From Hetaerina americana (Eukaryota; Arthropoda; Insecta; Odonata; Calopterygidae), in NCBI GenBank assembly GCA_022747635.1, contig JAKTNV010000004.1:20200969-20264968 (forward strand): a stretch of DNA of 64,000 nucleotides, written 5' to 3'. The notes beneath the pieces are model-generated. The model did not search any database. It was not told where the DNA came from and saw only the letters and a program-made list of their open reading frames with translations. Within the stretch, counting starts at the first letter, position 1, and the number at the start of each line of letters is the position of its first letter. A program made the position numbers and the translations under genes. Shown one piece after another: positions 35,780 to 47,279 of this stretch.

Positions 35780-38020
35780 CTGTGTAATTCCTGCAGTTTC
35801 GACTCCGTGTGTTTGTGTAGAATACCTTGGCATATACGCACATGAACCAAAAACGCAGCTGCACCAGAGTGGCGAGATAGAATAGAGTACATCTCAGTAA
35901 TACTCTACTTTCAAAATAATTCCTTTAGCGCACTTACTGAAAATGGATCTGATGTACTGATTTTGATACTATAATCAAATATTGAATACAATGACTAGTA
36001 ATTGTGCGGTAAAATCTTGAAGTACCATATTGAATCAAAATTGCTAGGAAAATATCAGTCTGCTTATTAACTATTTGTTTTATCGCGACAAAAATTCCGC
36101 TTATTTGTAATGGTTGTAGTTTTTTATTTTAAGGATCCAAAGTCTAAGACTTCATTAAACAATCTAATATATCTAACAATACCGTGGGAAATCACTAAAA
36201 ATGCCCATGGCAATGTATAGATAAATCCGTGGCCTTTGGGCTGCTAGCAGCTGTGTTGCAGACCTTCGTTTATTTAAATTTAAATACCTCTGCCAAGAGC
36301 GATCACTATCCTTTTTTGTCGTAAAAGTTTTCAAAATTATGATTTTACTGATGCTAAATTTTTTTGTTTAATAACCCTCATTTATGTCTCTAAGAGCGGA
36401 AATCTTTTGAAAACTTTCCCGTTTTTTAGTGGGGCCCTCTAAAATGCAGGGTTTCTTGTTTGCCGCCTCTAGCTTTTACTTTTAGTTTTCCTCTCGCTCT
36501 CAGCCGTACTCCCATTTTAGTCACTTCCTGCTTTTTGTCTAACTTTCCCTACACCTTATGTGTGTTGGCGGCTCTCCTCACTTGTTTGAAAAAAATTAAA
36601 TAGACTGCCTCTCCGCCAAAATGATTCCCATCGTAAGAGTGAATTTCACGAGAATAGTCTCGTGCATCTGAAATAGTTTTATTTAAATAAAATAAATATT
36701 CCTCGAGTTCATTTATTATGCGCTAATAATCCGGTTTTCCAATACTTTTATTCTAGCTCCTTGGTATGTTTTTACTCCCAGGATATGAAGTAATTTCTCT
36801 GGAAAGAATCGTTACTAATGAAATATTTTTTGCCACTAACTTAAAGTTTTCAATCATTTGATTTTGGATTTTTTTTGGTTGATTCCTCGTCACTAACCCT
36901 AAATACATTCAGAAAGCTTGTAATGGATGAGGAACATTCCCTTGGAAGTTGCCTCTATTGAAAGAATTTGCAGTACATGGAAGTAGAACACTGCGATTTC
37001 CGTGAGCGTACCTCAACCGGTTCTAGTCACGTTTAATTTGGATGAGTTTGGCTCTCTAGAAATACATTTGGGATTAAGCTTAATGTCATTTTTTGCTTCC
37101 TCCTTCTAAACGCTTGGAAGAATCTCTTTCTCGGGGGTTTCCCTCTTTAATTTTTAAAATTCCCTCTATGCATGGAAATGGTTTTCAAGTAATGAAAATA
37201 TGTGTCAAGTCGTCCCTATTGCATGTGAGGACGGGTTGTTGCTTTATGTGTTGTTCACTTTTCCAGTAGTATTTCCGGAGTGGGGTTGAGCTGATCATGC
37301 TATAATATTTAATATAACGCTCTCCTCAGTATTAACAGCTCTCTGTAAGCGAATCATTGCGCAAGATGTTCAACAACGAAAGGGGAAGTATTACTATTTG
37401 AAAATGAAAATATCACGCTGGGAGAATATGGAATGTGACGATATTTTAGTGCTGTCACGCTTTCTCGTGGAAAAGAATAGTCACTTAGGTGCCTGTTAGA
37501 AATATGGTTCGCGTTAACGACTCCACATTTTTCGAACATTATTGAAAACATCTACCGTATACCAGTTTTTAGTCTGTTCACCATGAATTTATAAAACCTT
37601 CCACTTTTGAAAATATCGCTTGATTACGATTATTGAACGCAAATTTTAATGTCTCTCTATATTCTCACGAGTAGAAGTAATTTAGATATTTCCTCCCTTT
37701 GAGGCTAATGTATGTGTTGGTGGGGCGAATTTTAAAAAAGTAAAAGTAAGATGACTCGTTTTATGGTAGATTTCATTCCAAGCATTCCCAGATGTATTTA
37801 TATGCGAGGTTCCCTCAGATCTTTATAAATTACTTAACTGCCTAGATATGTTGAAAATTGGGCGAATGGTAGCCATGTCATAGAAATAGATTATCTCACT
37901 TATTTTCATGTATGAGTATTTGTTGACAGGTGGACATTTTTATCAAGGAGGGGAATTAGAGGTGACGAACATAGTTTTAAGAGCTCTTGAGCATTAGGCT
38001 CGGCGAAAACGATTTTCCTT
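35780..38020. other. AT-rich non-coding stretch
   Basis: Nothing recognisable; a small CACGAGA/TCTCGTG hairpin lies near 36648. Confidence 0.55.
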
Positions 38021-38029
38021 TTTCGTCGT

Positions 38030-38440
38030 GATCCTCGGTTTCGCACCTCAGGTGCGACTTCCTTCGACGGGCTCGTGTAAGCGTGGGCGTGGAACGCAAA
38101 CAGAAAACAACGTCCGCCTCGACGATGGATGCCCCCCCCCTCGAATTTCTCCACCCTCACGCAAATACATACATATTACCCGCATTTGATGTGTGTGTGA
38201 GTGCGCGCGCGTGTGTGAGAAGGAGGCGGGGATGATTGCGAAGGGCAAGGTCGTCCCCGCACGACCGTAGATCTGCGCCACCCACCGCTCGGTGACTGCT
38301 CATGACGGAGTCGCCGACGCCTTTCCCTCGTGATCGGAGGAAGGAGGAGCCGATTTCGGTTGGTTCACCCGCCTCCGTTTATCTCGCTCCGTCCATGACC
38401 CCCCATACACTTTCAAATCGGAGGTCCCCTCACGGGAGGA
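38030..38440. other. GC-rich patch with GT/GC simple repeat
   Basis: CpG-containing DNA with an alternating GTGTG-GCGCGC-GTGTG run at 38190-38217 (potential Z-DNA) and a C-run at 38130-38140. Open frames on both strands are unrecognised. Confidence 0.5.
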
Positions 38441-38795
38441 GCTGCCTCGTTTTTGTGAATGAACCCTACAAAACGGTATGTGAATGAATACACAATTTGT
38501 GTGAAAGCCATTGGGCATACGCCTGGAGTGTTACCGGAAAAGAATTCGTTCACCTTGGTGCCGACGTTATGCCGCTAAGACGTGCTCTCGTGATCATTTC
38601 GACCTCCTAATGACGTAGATCTTTCCACGATGACAACATGATACGCAAGTAGTAAGGTTTTGCTTTAATATAATAATGGTATTTTATTTCTGGTGATGGG
38701 ATTTTGTATGCTTTCCGAAGTTTGACGAATGCGTGAAATTAGATTAATTCAAGAGCACACCGCTCTCAGGTTGGTCTCTGGCTTTTCCTAGTCTA

Positions 38796-38853
38796 GGGAA
38801 AGTGTCCTGGAAAAGTTGTGATTTGGGAAACGTGTCCTGGAAAATCTGTATAA
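38796..38853. repeat. 29-bp tandem duplication
   Basis: Two units beginning GGGAAA at 38796 and 38825 share GTGTCCTGGAAAA at the same offset within one base. Confidence 0.75.
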
Positions 38854-39429
38854 CCGAGTCAGTATTAGATTAGGGATAGTATTACTCTTTTACTGCACTG
38901 TCTAAACCTTATGCTTACTTCCTGTATCCAAAAAGTGTGCACTTGTAAATCTACATGAATCCTTACGGTCGAAATTTTAGGAAGTAATGTTTTTGGGAAA
39001 TGTTTTTTATAGATGAATAAATATATTTTCACACATAAAATGATTTTCGGTTCAATTTCCGATATGAAATCAGCCATCACACTGTGTGGCATTACCATGT
39101 GCTGATAATATTCATGATTTTGTTCCACCGAAATTGATGGAGTAGCAAAACTGAGAGACGTTCTGAATTGCAGAATGTTTAACTGCAACGTAATTATCAT
39201 ATATATATACGTTATTTGAACGAGGGCAAGATAGACAAATCGTACCTCGATATCACACGTGAAACGGAAATGCGAAGGAAATTTTCATCATCCGGTTGAC
39301 CAACTCGTCTAAACCAGCGTCGAACCCCGTCAAACAATCCCGGATGTTCACCAAATCTCTCTAGTCTCAATTCGTCACGTCCGCTTCACCATACAGCTGA
39401 AGATTCGATTTCGCAGAAGGATTTGAATA

Positions 39430-39970
39430 GGAAATTTTGGGAAACGGTTTCCTCGTGGCGAAGAGAATCTCTAGTCGAGGGGTCGGTTCGAATGATCGTA
39501 ACTTCCAGCACGCGCACCTCAACAACCACGCGGAATTCTCAGCCCTCCCCTCGACGGCCGCAGTGCGTCTCTCCGCAGCCCGGATTCGAAGCGCGGAGAG
39601 TGAGGGGTGGTAGGATGGGGTCGGGTGGGTTTAGGAGGGTAAGAGGAGGACCACACCCTTTTCTCAGGCGCGGCGGCGAAGAAGGAAAACTCGGCTCGAG
39701 GCGGACGGGATGTGAGTCGAGGGCGGCGGGTGTGCAGGAGAACGCCGACCGGCCCGCCTCCACCGCCCACGCCTGCGTCCGTGTGTGTGTGAGCATGTAT
39801 TGGGCTATTTTTTTAAGGTGCCAGACCCCCCGCGCGGCAGGTTGGGCCCCCACGTGTTCGCTAGTTGCTATTTACTTGGTTTATGAAGGTTCTTTCGCGA
39901 GCTCTCCCGTGAGTCGGGCGGGTGGTAATCGGAGAGTCAGTTTTATTGTTCGCGTGACGGTGGCGATCTG
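39430..39970. other. CpG-rich island
   Basis: Dense CpG from about 39480 to 39970 on a lower-GC background. It carries a quadruplex motif and an open frame of 182 codons from 39423 whose product is Arg/Gly/Ser-rich without a domain. It is the best CpG-island-like segment in the window and could mark a promoter, but no downstream gene is visible. Confidence 0.45.
39617..39639 (+). other. G-quadruplex motif
   Basis: Four G runs at 39617-39620, 39623-39625, 39627-39629 and 39637-39639 are separated by loops of 2, 1 and 7 bases, which fits the standard quadruplex pattern. Confidence 0.7.
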
Positions 39971-40579
39971 AACGAGCGAGGACGGCGAAGGATAGTTTTT
40001 GCTGTCATGATGGTTGGTAGCCACCTGCCTTCACAGGAATGTATTGCCATTTCCATGGTGCAGTAAAACCGCGTTTTAATTTTACGCAATGCAATCGTTT
40101 ATCCAGTTAGGTAACGTTACTCTATGATGGATGGTAAGTACAATTTTGAGGTTTCGGTAATAAAGGCAATGGTTTTCTACGGTTAGATGATGTTTGAAGT
40201 CCGAACACCCAGACGGCTTTAAATTGTTTTATGAGCATATTGGTTATTTTTATAGGGGGTGCTTTTCGCCTGTAGGTTTTGCTTTAAACCAGGTTAATGT
40301 AGGTTAAGTCACCTCGTAACTATAAAACTAGACGGTAGAATTTTTTTTCCTGCGGGATGGTAGCTTATGAATAGTGATTCGACTTAATATCTGTTTTAGG
40401 GCGATTGCAATTCTTAACATTTGGTCCGTTAAGTCAGAAGGAATCTATGAGAGACTTATTGCCTGATTTCTTTATTTTTAGGCGGAGACGTTATTAGTGG
40501 AAACTTAAATGCTGGAAAGGATGATCACGTAAAAATTACGTTGATGGTAAAAGGAGCTAACAGGCGTGCATTATGAACT

Positions 40580-40607
40580 GTTATTAAGACAATTCGTTAT
40601 TAAGACA
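40580..40607. repeat. 16-bp tandem duplication
   Basis: GTTATTAAGACA begins at 40580 and again at 40596. Confidence 0.8.
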
Positions 40608-40730
40608 GCAGCCTGGACCCGAATGAAGGAGTCAAAAATAAATACGAATAAATTATGCACTTTCTCCTTTTAGTGTGAATTCGCCATTAAATGAAGAACA
40701 CAATGTATATTTCCGTTGTTCTTTATTTAC

Positions 40731-40770
40731 GTACAACTAGTTTCAACGCTTATGCGTCATCATCAGGTAC
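40731..40770 (-). ncRNA. Hammerhead ribozyme motif (copy B)
   Basis: On the minus strand the order is GTAC (40770-40767), CTGATGA (40766-40760), one extra T, stem II GACGC/GCGTT with an ATAA loop, GAAAC (40744-40740), a TA loop, GTT as the cleavage triplet (40737-40735) and GTAC (40734-40731). GUU satisfies the NUH cleavage rule. The stem III hexamer is ACTAGT, self-complementary like ACGCGT in copy A although its two central bases differ. Stem II differs in sequence from copy A but still pairs. The downstream flank (toward 40690) keeps an AAATAAA word and a GGAAA word as in copy A. Relationship to Penelope-like elements or retrozymes is inferred. Confidence 0.72.
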
Positions 40771-40789
40771 TAAGTTGAGCCAGAAACAA

Positions 40790-42195
40790 TTGAATTAGTC
40801 ATCGCTGCATTTTTTGGTCAGTCTTCGCAATCAATGTAAATGCCTTGCAACTGAGGTTTCCCCTCACGACCCCTTCGTCGAGGCGATGATCGCGGATTTT
40901 CTGCATCTCAAGATCCCTTTCTCCCTCCCAAATTTGGTTTCGCAAACATTGTCTCTCTCTTTCTCCGACTCGCGAGAATCATACCGGGAGGTCTTACCCA
41001 TCCCCTTTCCACTACGCATTCCCCGCCGCCGCCGGGTAATGTGCATGGGCACGCACGTGGGCATCGGGACTTTTATTTTGGGCGAGACGCTGCATTAAAT
41101 TTAGACGCAAGTTCAAGGAGGGTGCGACCGAGCGAGGTCTCGCATCTCCAAAAACAAACAATGCAGAAACGCTGGCTCCCCGCGGTTTTCCGTTGGGGTT
41201 GTCGAACTCACGTCTTCCATATGCCCCATATCCACCCCTCTCTCTTTACTCATTCGCCTCCTTATTGCTGCGCTATTTGCGATTTTTAGCATCACAGTAC
41301 CATGTAAATTGAGTATGACTTAAGTTTCGATAAATGAACGTTGTAAATGGAGGAACGTACCACTTTCATCCTAGGGCTGATCATACGATTTAACAACAGT
41401 ATGACGATTTGGCTGGCACCTTTCCCCCCTTCCCTTGGCTATATATGGATGATATCAGTAAGTGAATTCACGCATAAGTGTTTAATATTTATAAATCTAT
41501 TTCGATAAATAATGCCCCCCCTACAGCCTCAAATTTTATTGTTTTTCCAATGGTTCGTTTTGCATTTCGAATATCGCATATCCTTTATCGATATCCCAAG
41601 GTCTAATTTAATTCGCTTACGTTAAATCAATCTCGCAAATGATATGTTTTCGGTGCGTGGTAACGGAAAAGGAATATTTAATACGGAGCCGATTTTGGTG
41701 TCGCGAAATTTTAACGCTGGGATAGAAGTGCGTTACGTTGTCTTCCTTGGCGAATATACACCGTGCGATTTTACTGATGGATTACACTCAATGCATCATA
41801 ATGTTCACAGCTCTAACCGCTATTCGTTCCTAATCCATCTGTCGCGACGGCTGGATTCGGAGAACCGGAAAAAGCACAGCGACACCCACCACAACATCCG
41901 CTGAAAGTCGAGACCGGAGCGCGGCGACTCTTCCAGTAATAATGATAATGTGGCCTGAGTCCTCTGCTTTCTCCGACCCTCTCTTTCTCTGTCTTTCATC
42001 TTCTGCATTTGCATATAATGAGACGATTGATCCGTCGGAACGTAGGGGAGAACTCACGACATGTGGGGGGAGGGAGGGTTGGCAGGTTTTTAGTTTGCTC
42101 TCACAAGCGTCTAGAAATTTATATGAACGCAGCCCCGAAGTCATGTGCAAATTGTTTGGAAAAAATTTCTCTTCGGATATTATGATTGAAACTTG
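40790..42195. other. Non-coding stretch with GC-rich patches
   Basis: 40860-41230 and 41810-42090 are moderately GC-rich. Unrecognised short frames lie on both strands, including 41644-41904. Confidence 0.5.
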
Positions 42196-45100
42196 TTAAT
42201 ATTTCTCGTCAGGAAAGTAAATAGCATTTCCTGTACTCCACCAGCATGGTATTCGCAATTTTTTGCTGAGTTACGATTCTAGTTTGTAATTGTAGTTCGT
42301 TAATATTACACATTCTTGTGATTTTTATTCTTATATGAAAGTGCACTCAGGAATTAATCAAATGGGCACATTCATGATGGATTGTCCTTTCATAATATGA
42401 TGACAATCTTTACGATCTAGACAAGTCAGTAATTATGTTTGAAGACCCATTGTCATGCAGCTTAATTTAGATATTTTTCAAAAATCGTGTTTTAAAGAAT
42501 CCATTTCTCTTCGCCAACACCCAGTCCCTTGATCAGCAAAAATCACTTATCATCCTTTTTCATTTTTATTGCTAATTATGATTAGCCATGTTCATTGATT
42601 CGATGGGTGTTTTATGATATCATCCTTGTAACGTGATTTTTGATTGGTTAAATTTTTCTTTGATGAACGTAAACAATAGTTGAATTAAAAAATGGCCGGC
42701 AATCAACCGACTATTCCTGATAAAAGTGGGACTTTTATTATTAATAAATGTTGAAATATGCCATATTTGAAATGAATCTGACTTTTATAACGAAAAGGTA
42801 ATTTACTTGGAGTTAGATAACCTTTGCAGATATAATAAACTACTGATTACATCATGTACGAACAAATATTTGAATAGCGAATCGTTTTGTTTATGGAAAT
42901 GCAAGTAAAAAGCTCAAAAATGTGTATTGGTAGTTCCCTTTCAATCAATGAATTGCTTGTTGATGACCAACACACAGGAGATTTTTGTCCATCATATATA
43001 TTTGTGATGTTCCAGTCCTGAGTTTCTTACACTATACTTTTCACGATCTTTTAATACATCTTTTCCTTGAAAAATCTCATAGTAAATGCGTGTCATCCTG
43101 GTTACATGTCAAGTTTGCTTCCTCATTCTTGTGAAAAATTGAATTTTTAAGAACATTTTCTTCTTTGAGTTGGAATTTTCTATAATTAAAATTTCTTAGC
43201 TATTTAAACGTTACTAAAAACAATTTGTTTCAAATGAATGTCAACTAAACAATAATAGGAAGGCCTTTTAATGAATTTGATGATGATAATAAAACTACTG
43301 AATGGGCTATGTCCTTGAATTAAATGGTTGTCATGGGAATAATTGATGCTCTCAGAGAAACGGCTTTTGTCAGATGAAAAATCATATTAAATTTTTATGG
43401 AAATGATTTGCCTGAGACGGACACATCTTTACATATGTGTAGCCATGCCCATATTCAAATCTGAAATGTTTCACGATGGTTGTCATTTAAGCCTCAGGTC
43501 AGCCTCCAGAGTTTTAGATATACCAGTTCTTCAGTCGAATCATCAAAAAAACTCCCCTTGCTCAGGTTTCACATTGGACTAAAGAAAAGTTTAAATTAAG
43601 AATGATTTACGTTTGAATTATTTGAAATGAGAACAGGAAAGAAGAAAATAAAGAGTCAGTAATTAAATCCAGAAATAGTACTTTTAATATGGGTATGACA
43701 TTTCTTTACGTTTGCGAAATTTATAAATAAATACGGTGGACACTTTTCGAGTCCCAATTAAAAGCTTTGTGGAAAATTGAGACCTTTCGAAATTTCATCT
43801 TATCCTTAAACCCTCTCAAGGGAATGTGCACCGATGTTATAATGTCAACGTCATGTTGGGTAACTGGTGGTTTTATTATGAAATCGATTACTATTAGAAA
43901 CGGAATTAGCATAATTATATTCTCGAGTAGTTTTCTTTCTGCAATTTAATTATTGTGCAAATAAGGAAGGTTTCCGAGGTGAATTTATGCGCTAGCTTAT
44001 GCCTTCACTCGGTGACGTACTGAGGACACGCACGGTCGCTGATTTTTCCGCAGATACGGAGAATTAATCGCAAAAAAATATTTTTCTGCGGTGAAGAGGC
44101 ATCATCCTAACAAGGCATAGCGCGCACCGTTAAATTATCTCCTTTGAGGAAAAACCACCTTCATAAAAATGCCACCTACTTAAACGTAATTAAGAGGTTC
44201 TCATATTCCAAGGGGTGAATTTCCTGAGAGCACTACTCCACAAAAGCGAGCATTTTCCCTTCCGCGTCCTTCAGGTCTACTCGAACATGTGTCTTGCATT
44301 TCAGGTTTAAAACTCCTCTAAGAAGACATGCTTCCTGAAACCATGTGAAGATGGAAACATCTGGGCCAAAGTTTTCCATTTTAATCCGTGCACTCCTGCT
44401 ACATTGTTGCATAAGCCGTCGTGCCTGCACGACGTAGGAAGCACGTATTTCCTGTTTGATATTCTAATAAAACCTAATCACCGTCCAGTCATCGGCGAGC
44501 TCCTTTCCTTGAACTATTTTTTCTGTTCCGAATCAAATTGCCTCACGATCATTCGAATGCAAAAAGGGCTGGAAGAAATATTAGAGCAGCGATGCACGCT
44601 TGCTCCTGGCCAGGATCGTCTCCATTGCCCTTGCCAATTTAGTTCAATTATTTTTTTTATTTTTTAGCTTTGGTGTCAGTTAGAGAGGCTAATTCTGTAC
44701 CAGTGTAATTTTCGTTGTGCTTAAATTAATAGGACTGGAATGCGATGAGTGTATTCAATTTTTTATTCAGAACAGCTTTGTTTTCTTCACAAATGGAATG
44801 ATTAGATGGAGTGCAAAGTTAGTGTATGAAGTAATTGAAAATCGTTGCCAATTTGGATTCACTTTCAGGTATATAGTATGAAGCCCTTGGTAGTTGAGAA
44901 TGTAGTTTTAACGCTCTATAGACCGGCTGCAGAATGCTTCAAAACGTGGCCATTGCGCTTGCATTACAGTTTGAAATTGTACAGGAGTTATTTATCCACG
45001 TGTATTTAACGAAAATTAGTAGAGTTATATTGAAAATTTAAAGTAATATTAAAAAAATGTCACCTTTCCTTAGCGACCATGGGAGATAAATTGTAAATGT

Positions 45101-45633
45101 AATCTATATCGAAATTTTAAACGGTTTATTATTTACCTATGTGAACACATCAATTCGGGTAATCACTAGTAGCTTTTCACGGTTTCAACAGAGAAATCAT
45201 TGTTAGTTATTTCCGCCATTTCCCATTAAAGTTCTTGCTACTCACTTGTCTGTAAATTACCGAAACCGTATAGCTTGAGAAAGGTCTTCGGTTTGCGCAT
45301 TAATTTCACCGGTATTGACTGCTTTTATTGCTTTATTAGTTCCCATTGCTTACACCTGATCACCTGATGATCTTGCTCCGTAAGAATACTTGAGGATGTA
45401 ATGCCAAAATGGAAACTTTGGCTAAAATTTCTTTCTTTCGATGTACAGGAAACCATGCATATTTTAATCAGTTACATAATGCCTTACGATTAACTAAATA
45501 CCATCCATCGAAAAGTATAAAATAATTAAAATATTAAGCATATTTGCATGAAACACAGAAGCACTGTGGTGCTTCACAAAAAATACGATCTGAAATTTAA
45601 TTGAAAAATATGGAATACGGAATTCTTCAACAG
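42196..45633. other. Long AT-rich non-coding stretch
   Basis: No gene supported. An 18-base palindrome, CGTCGTGC/GCACGACG around CT, sits at 44417-44434. A CTGATGA word at 45364-45370 lacks the rest of a hammerhead. Confidence 0.55.
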
Positions 45634-45666
45634 TGACTGATGTAACAGTCCCTGTTGCATCAGTTA
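45634..45666 (+). repeat. 15-bp hairpin with 3-base loop
   Basis: The left arm 45634-45648 pairs with the right arm 45652-45666 over all 15 positions, two of them G·U in a plus-strand RNA. The loop is TCC. The right arm runs into AAATAAAC, so GTTAAATAAAC here is the same 11 bases that follow the ribozyme in copy A (269-279). It could be a transposon terminus, an RNA element or part of the hammerhead repeat family; no hammerhead core is complete here. Confidence 0.65.
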
Positions 45667-45966
45667 AATAAACCAGTCCAAATAAATATATTGACCTCTA
45701 TCTTCTTATAACGCGAAAGCTGAAGATTTTGTAATATGAATGTGAGATGTACGATCAATCAGCCTCTCAGGGAAATCCTGTCGGATGTGTAGTGTAATTA
45801 TTGCTCTTCAAATCTAAGCCTGCCAGCAGATCACCGTTCTCATCACTTTTCCTGTGAAATCGGTGAAAAATCCGCATTTGCCAAAAGTCAGTGAAAACGA
45901 TCTCACAAAGCGTCTTCTCCAGGGTTCCGCAATGTCTCGAATCGAGATAATCCACTCCCGAGAGGA

Positions 45967-46270
45967 AACTTAAACCGCTCCCGACCTCCTCCTCCCCACC
46001 GAAAAAAGGGATAGGGTGGGGCGGAGTCCCCCTTCCTCGTGTTTCCTCCTCGCCAGTCGTGAGGCACTAGACCTTGGACCTCCGCACGCTAGATCGCCCC
46101 CGACCATCGCCGCTCGGGGGCAGAACGGCCAGCGCGAGGCTAAGGCCGGAAACGCCCCCATATCGTCCGCCCCCGGCTTTGCAATCAACCGAGTTCACGT
46201 GATATTCAGCCGCCACGCAACCGATTCTTCGCATCGAGAAATGGGAATAAAAGGCGTTCGATGTTTTCCA
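45967..46270. other. GC-rich patch
   Basis: CpG-containing DNA with open frames on both strands over the same bases, none recognisable. Confidence 0.45.
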
Positions 46271-46774
46271 GATATCGAAATATGATAGCTGAAATGCCGA
46301 TGTGATGGAAAATACTGGGCACCTATAGAATAGGCGTCGTAACTAGAGAAGTCATCAGCATTTTCCTTGTCAAGGAAGTGAGGTGGGTTATACTTGTACA
46401 TCAGTATGCGAAAAATATATTTCCCTAAATTTGAAAAGTTCTAAAATGAATGCTTTATGTTTTGTGGATTACCTTTTGTTTTATTTTTTTATGTCTGTGA
46501 ACATTTAATTTTAAATGGTAGTGACGCTAGGCAAGGTTGATTTGTGGCGTAAAGATCCAAAGGCTAGGGTCAGTTCTTAGTTTTAGATGGATTATACCAG
46601 CGCGCCAGTGGGAAATTCTTGTTGAAAGTAAATAGAGAATTCAACAGGCATTCGTCTTCGTTATAAAGTTTTACGTTTTGAAAACGGTTTAAACGCCTGG
46701 CGATGGACTTTTATTAAAACGTTGATTTGCAGACACTTTTAACATTGCACAGCGATGTTCAAATTTGAGCATCG

Positions 46775-47240
46775 CAGAGGCCTCCCCAGAGGCCTGGCAT
46801 CGGCGATGAGGGGAGGGGGGAGAAAAGAAGAGAAGGGCCGGGGCAGGAAGGAAGGGCAACCGGGAGAAGGGTGTGGTCCCTTCCGCTCGCCTCCCAAGCC
46901 CTTTCCTCCTCTCGTCCGTCTCCCCTCTCCGTTCCTCTCTACCTCTCTCTCTCTTTCGCTCGCTCCCTGCGGATCTCTCCGAAGCCCCCGCACCTTATTC
47001 CGACCGCTTCTCTCCCCATGGACCCGCGCGAGCCGTTTTACTCTTGTTTGCGCCCATGATCGATGTAGAAAGTGGATCTGTCTCCCGTATCTTGCGCCCG
47101 GACCGAAAGGGGGCGACCGAGGAGGGGGAGGGTGCGAATCTTTTTTTCGGGCGCCCCGAAAATGTGTCACCCCGGCGAGATGTCTCCATTGAAAAGTTTA
47201 CGCATGGAATGTACCGTATTTCGTGGTTCGAGTCCGGGCT
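46775..47240. other. GC-rich block switching from purine-rich to pyrimidine-rich
   Basis: G/A-rich on the plus strand at 46800-46870, then C/T-rich at 46880-46985, then CpG-containing to 47240. Several overlapping open frames on both strands reflect composition. An isolated B-box word lies at 47225-47235. Confidence 0.5.
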
Positions 47241-47279
47241 TAATGGGTGGCGGTGAAATCTTAAATTGGTTTCATTAGC

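Noticed and set aside
39423..39971. 182-codon open frame in a CpG-rich island
   Set aside because: Low-complexity Arg/Gly/Ser product and overlapping minus-strand frames of 83 and 104 codons; CpG richness explains the lack of stops.
45364..45400. CTGATGA word suggesting another hammerhead
   Set aside because: No GAAA element, no cleavage triplet and no stem I partner at the required spacing.
47225..47235. Perfect B-box word GGTTCGAGTCC
   Set aside because: No A box upstream and no tRNA-like stems; isolated match.
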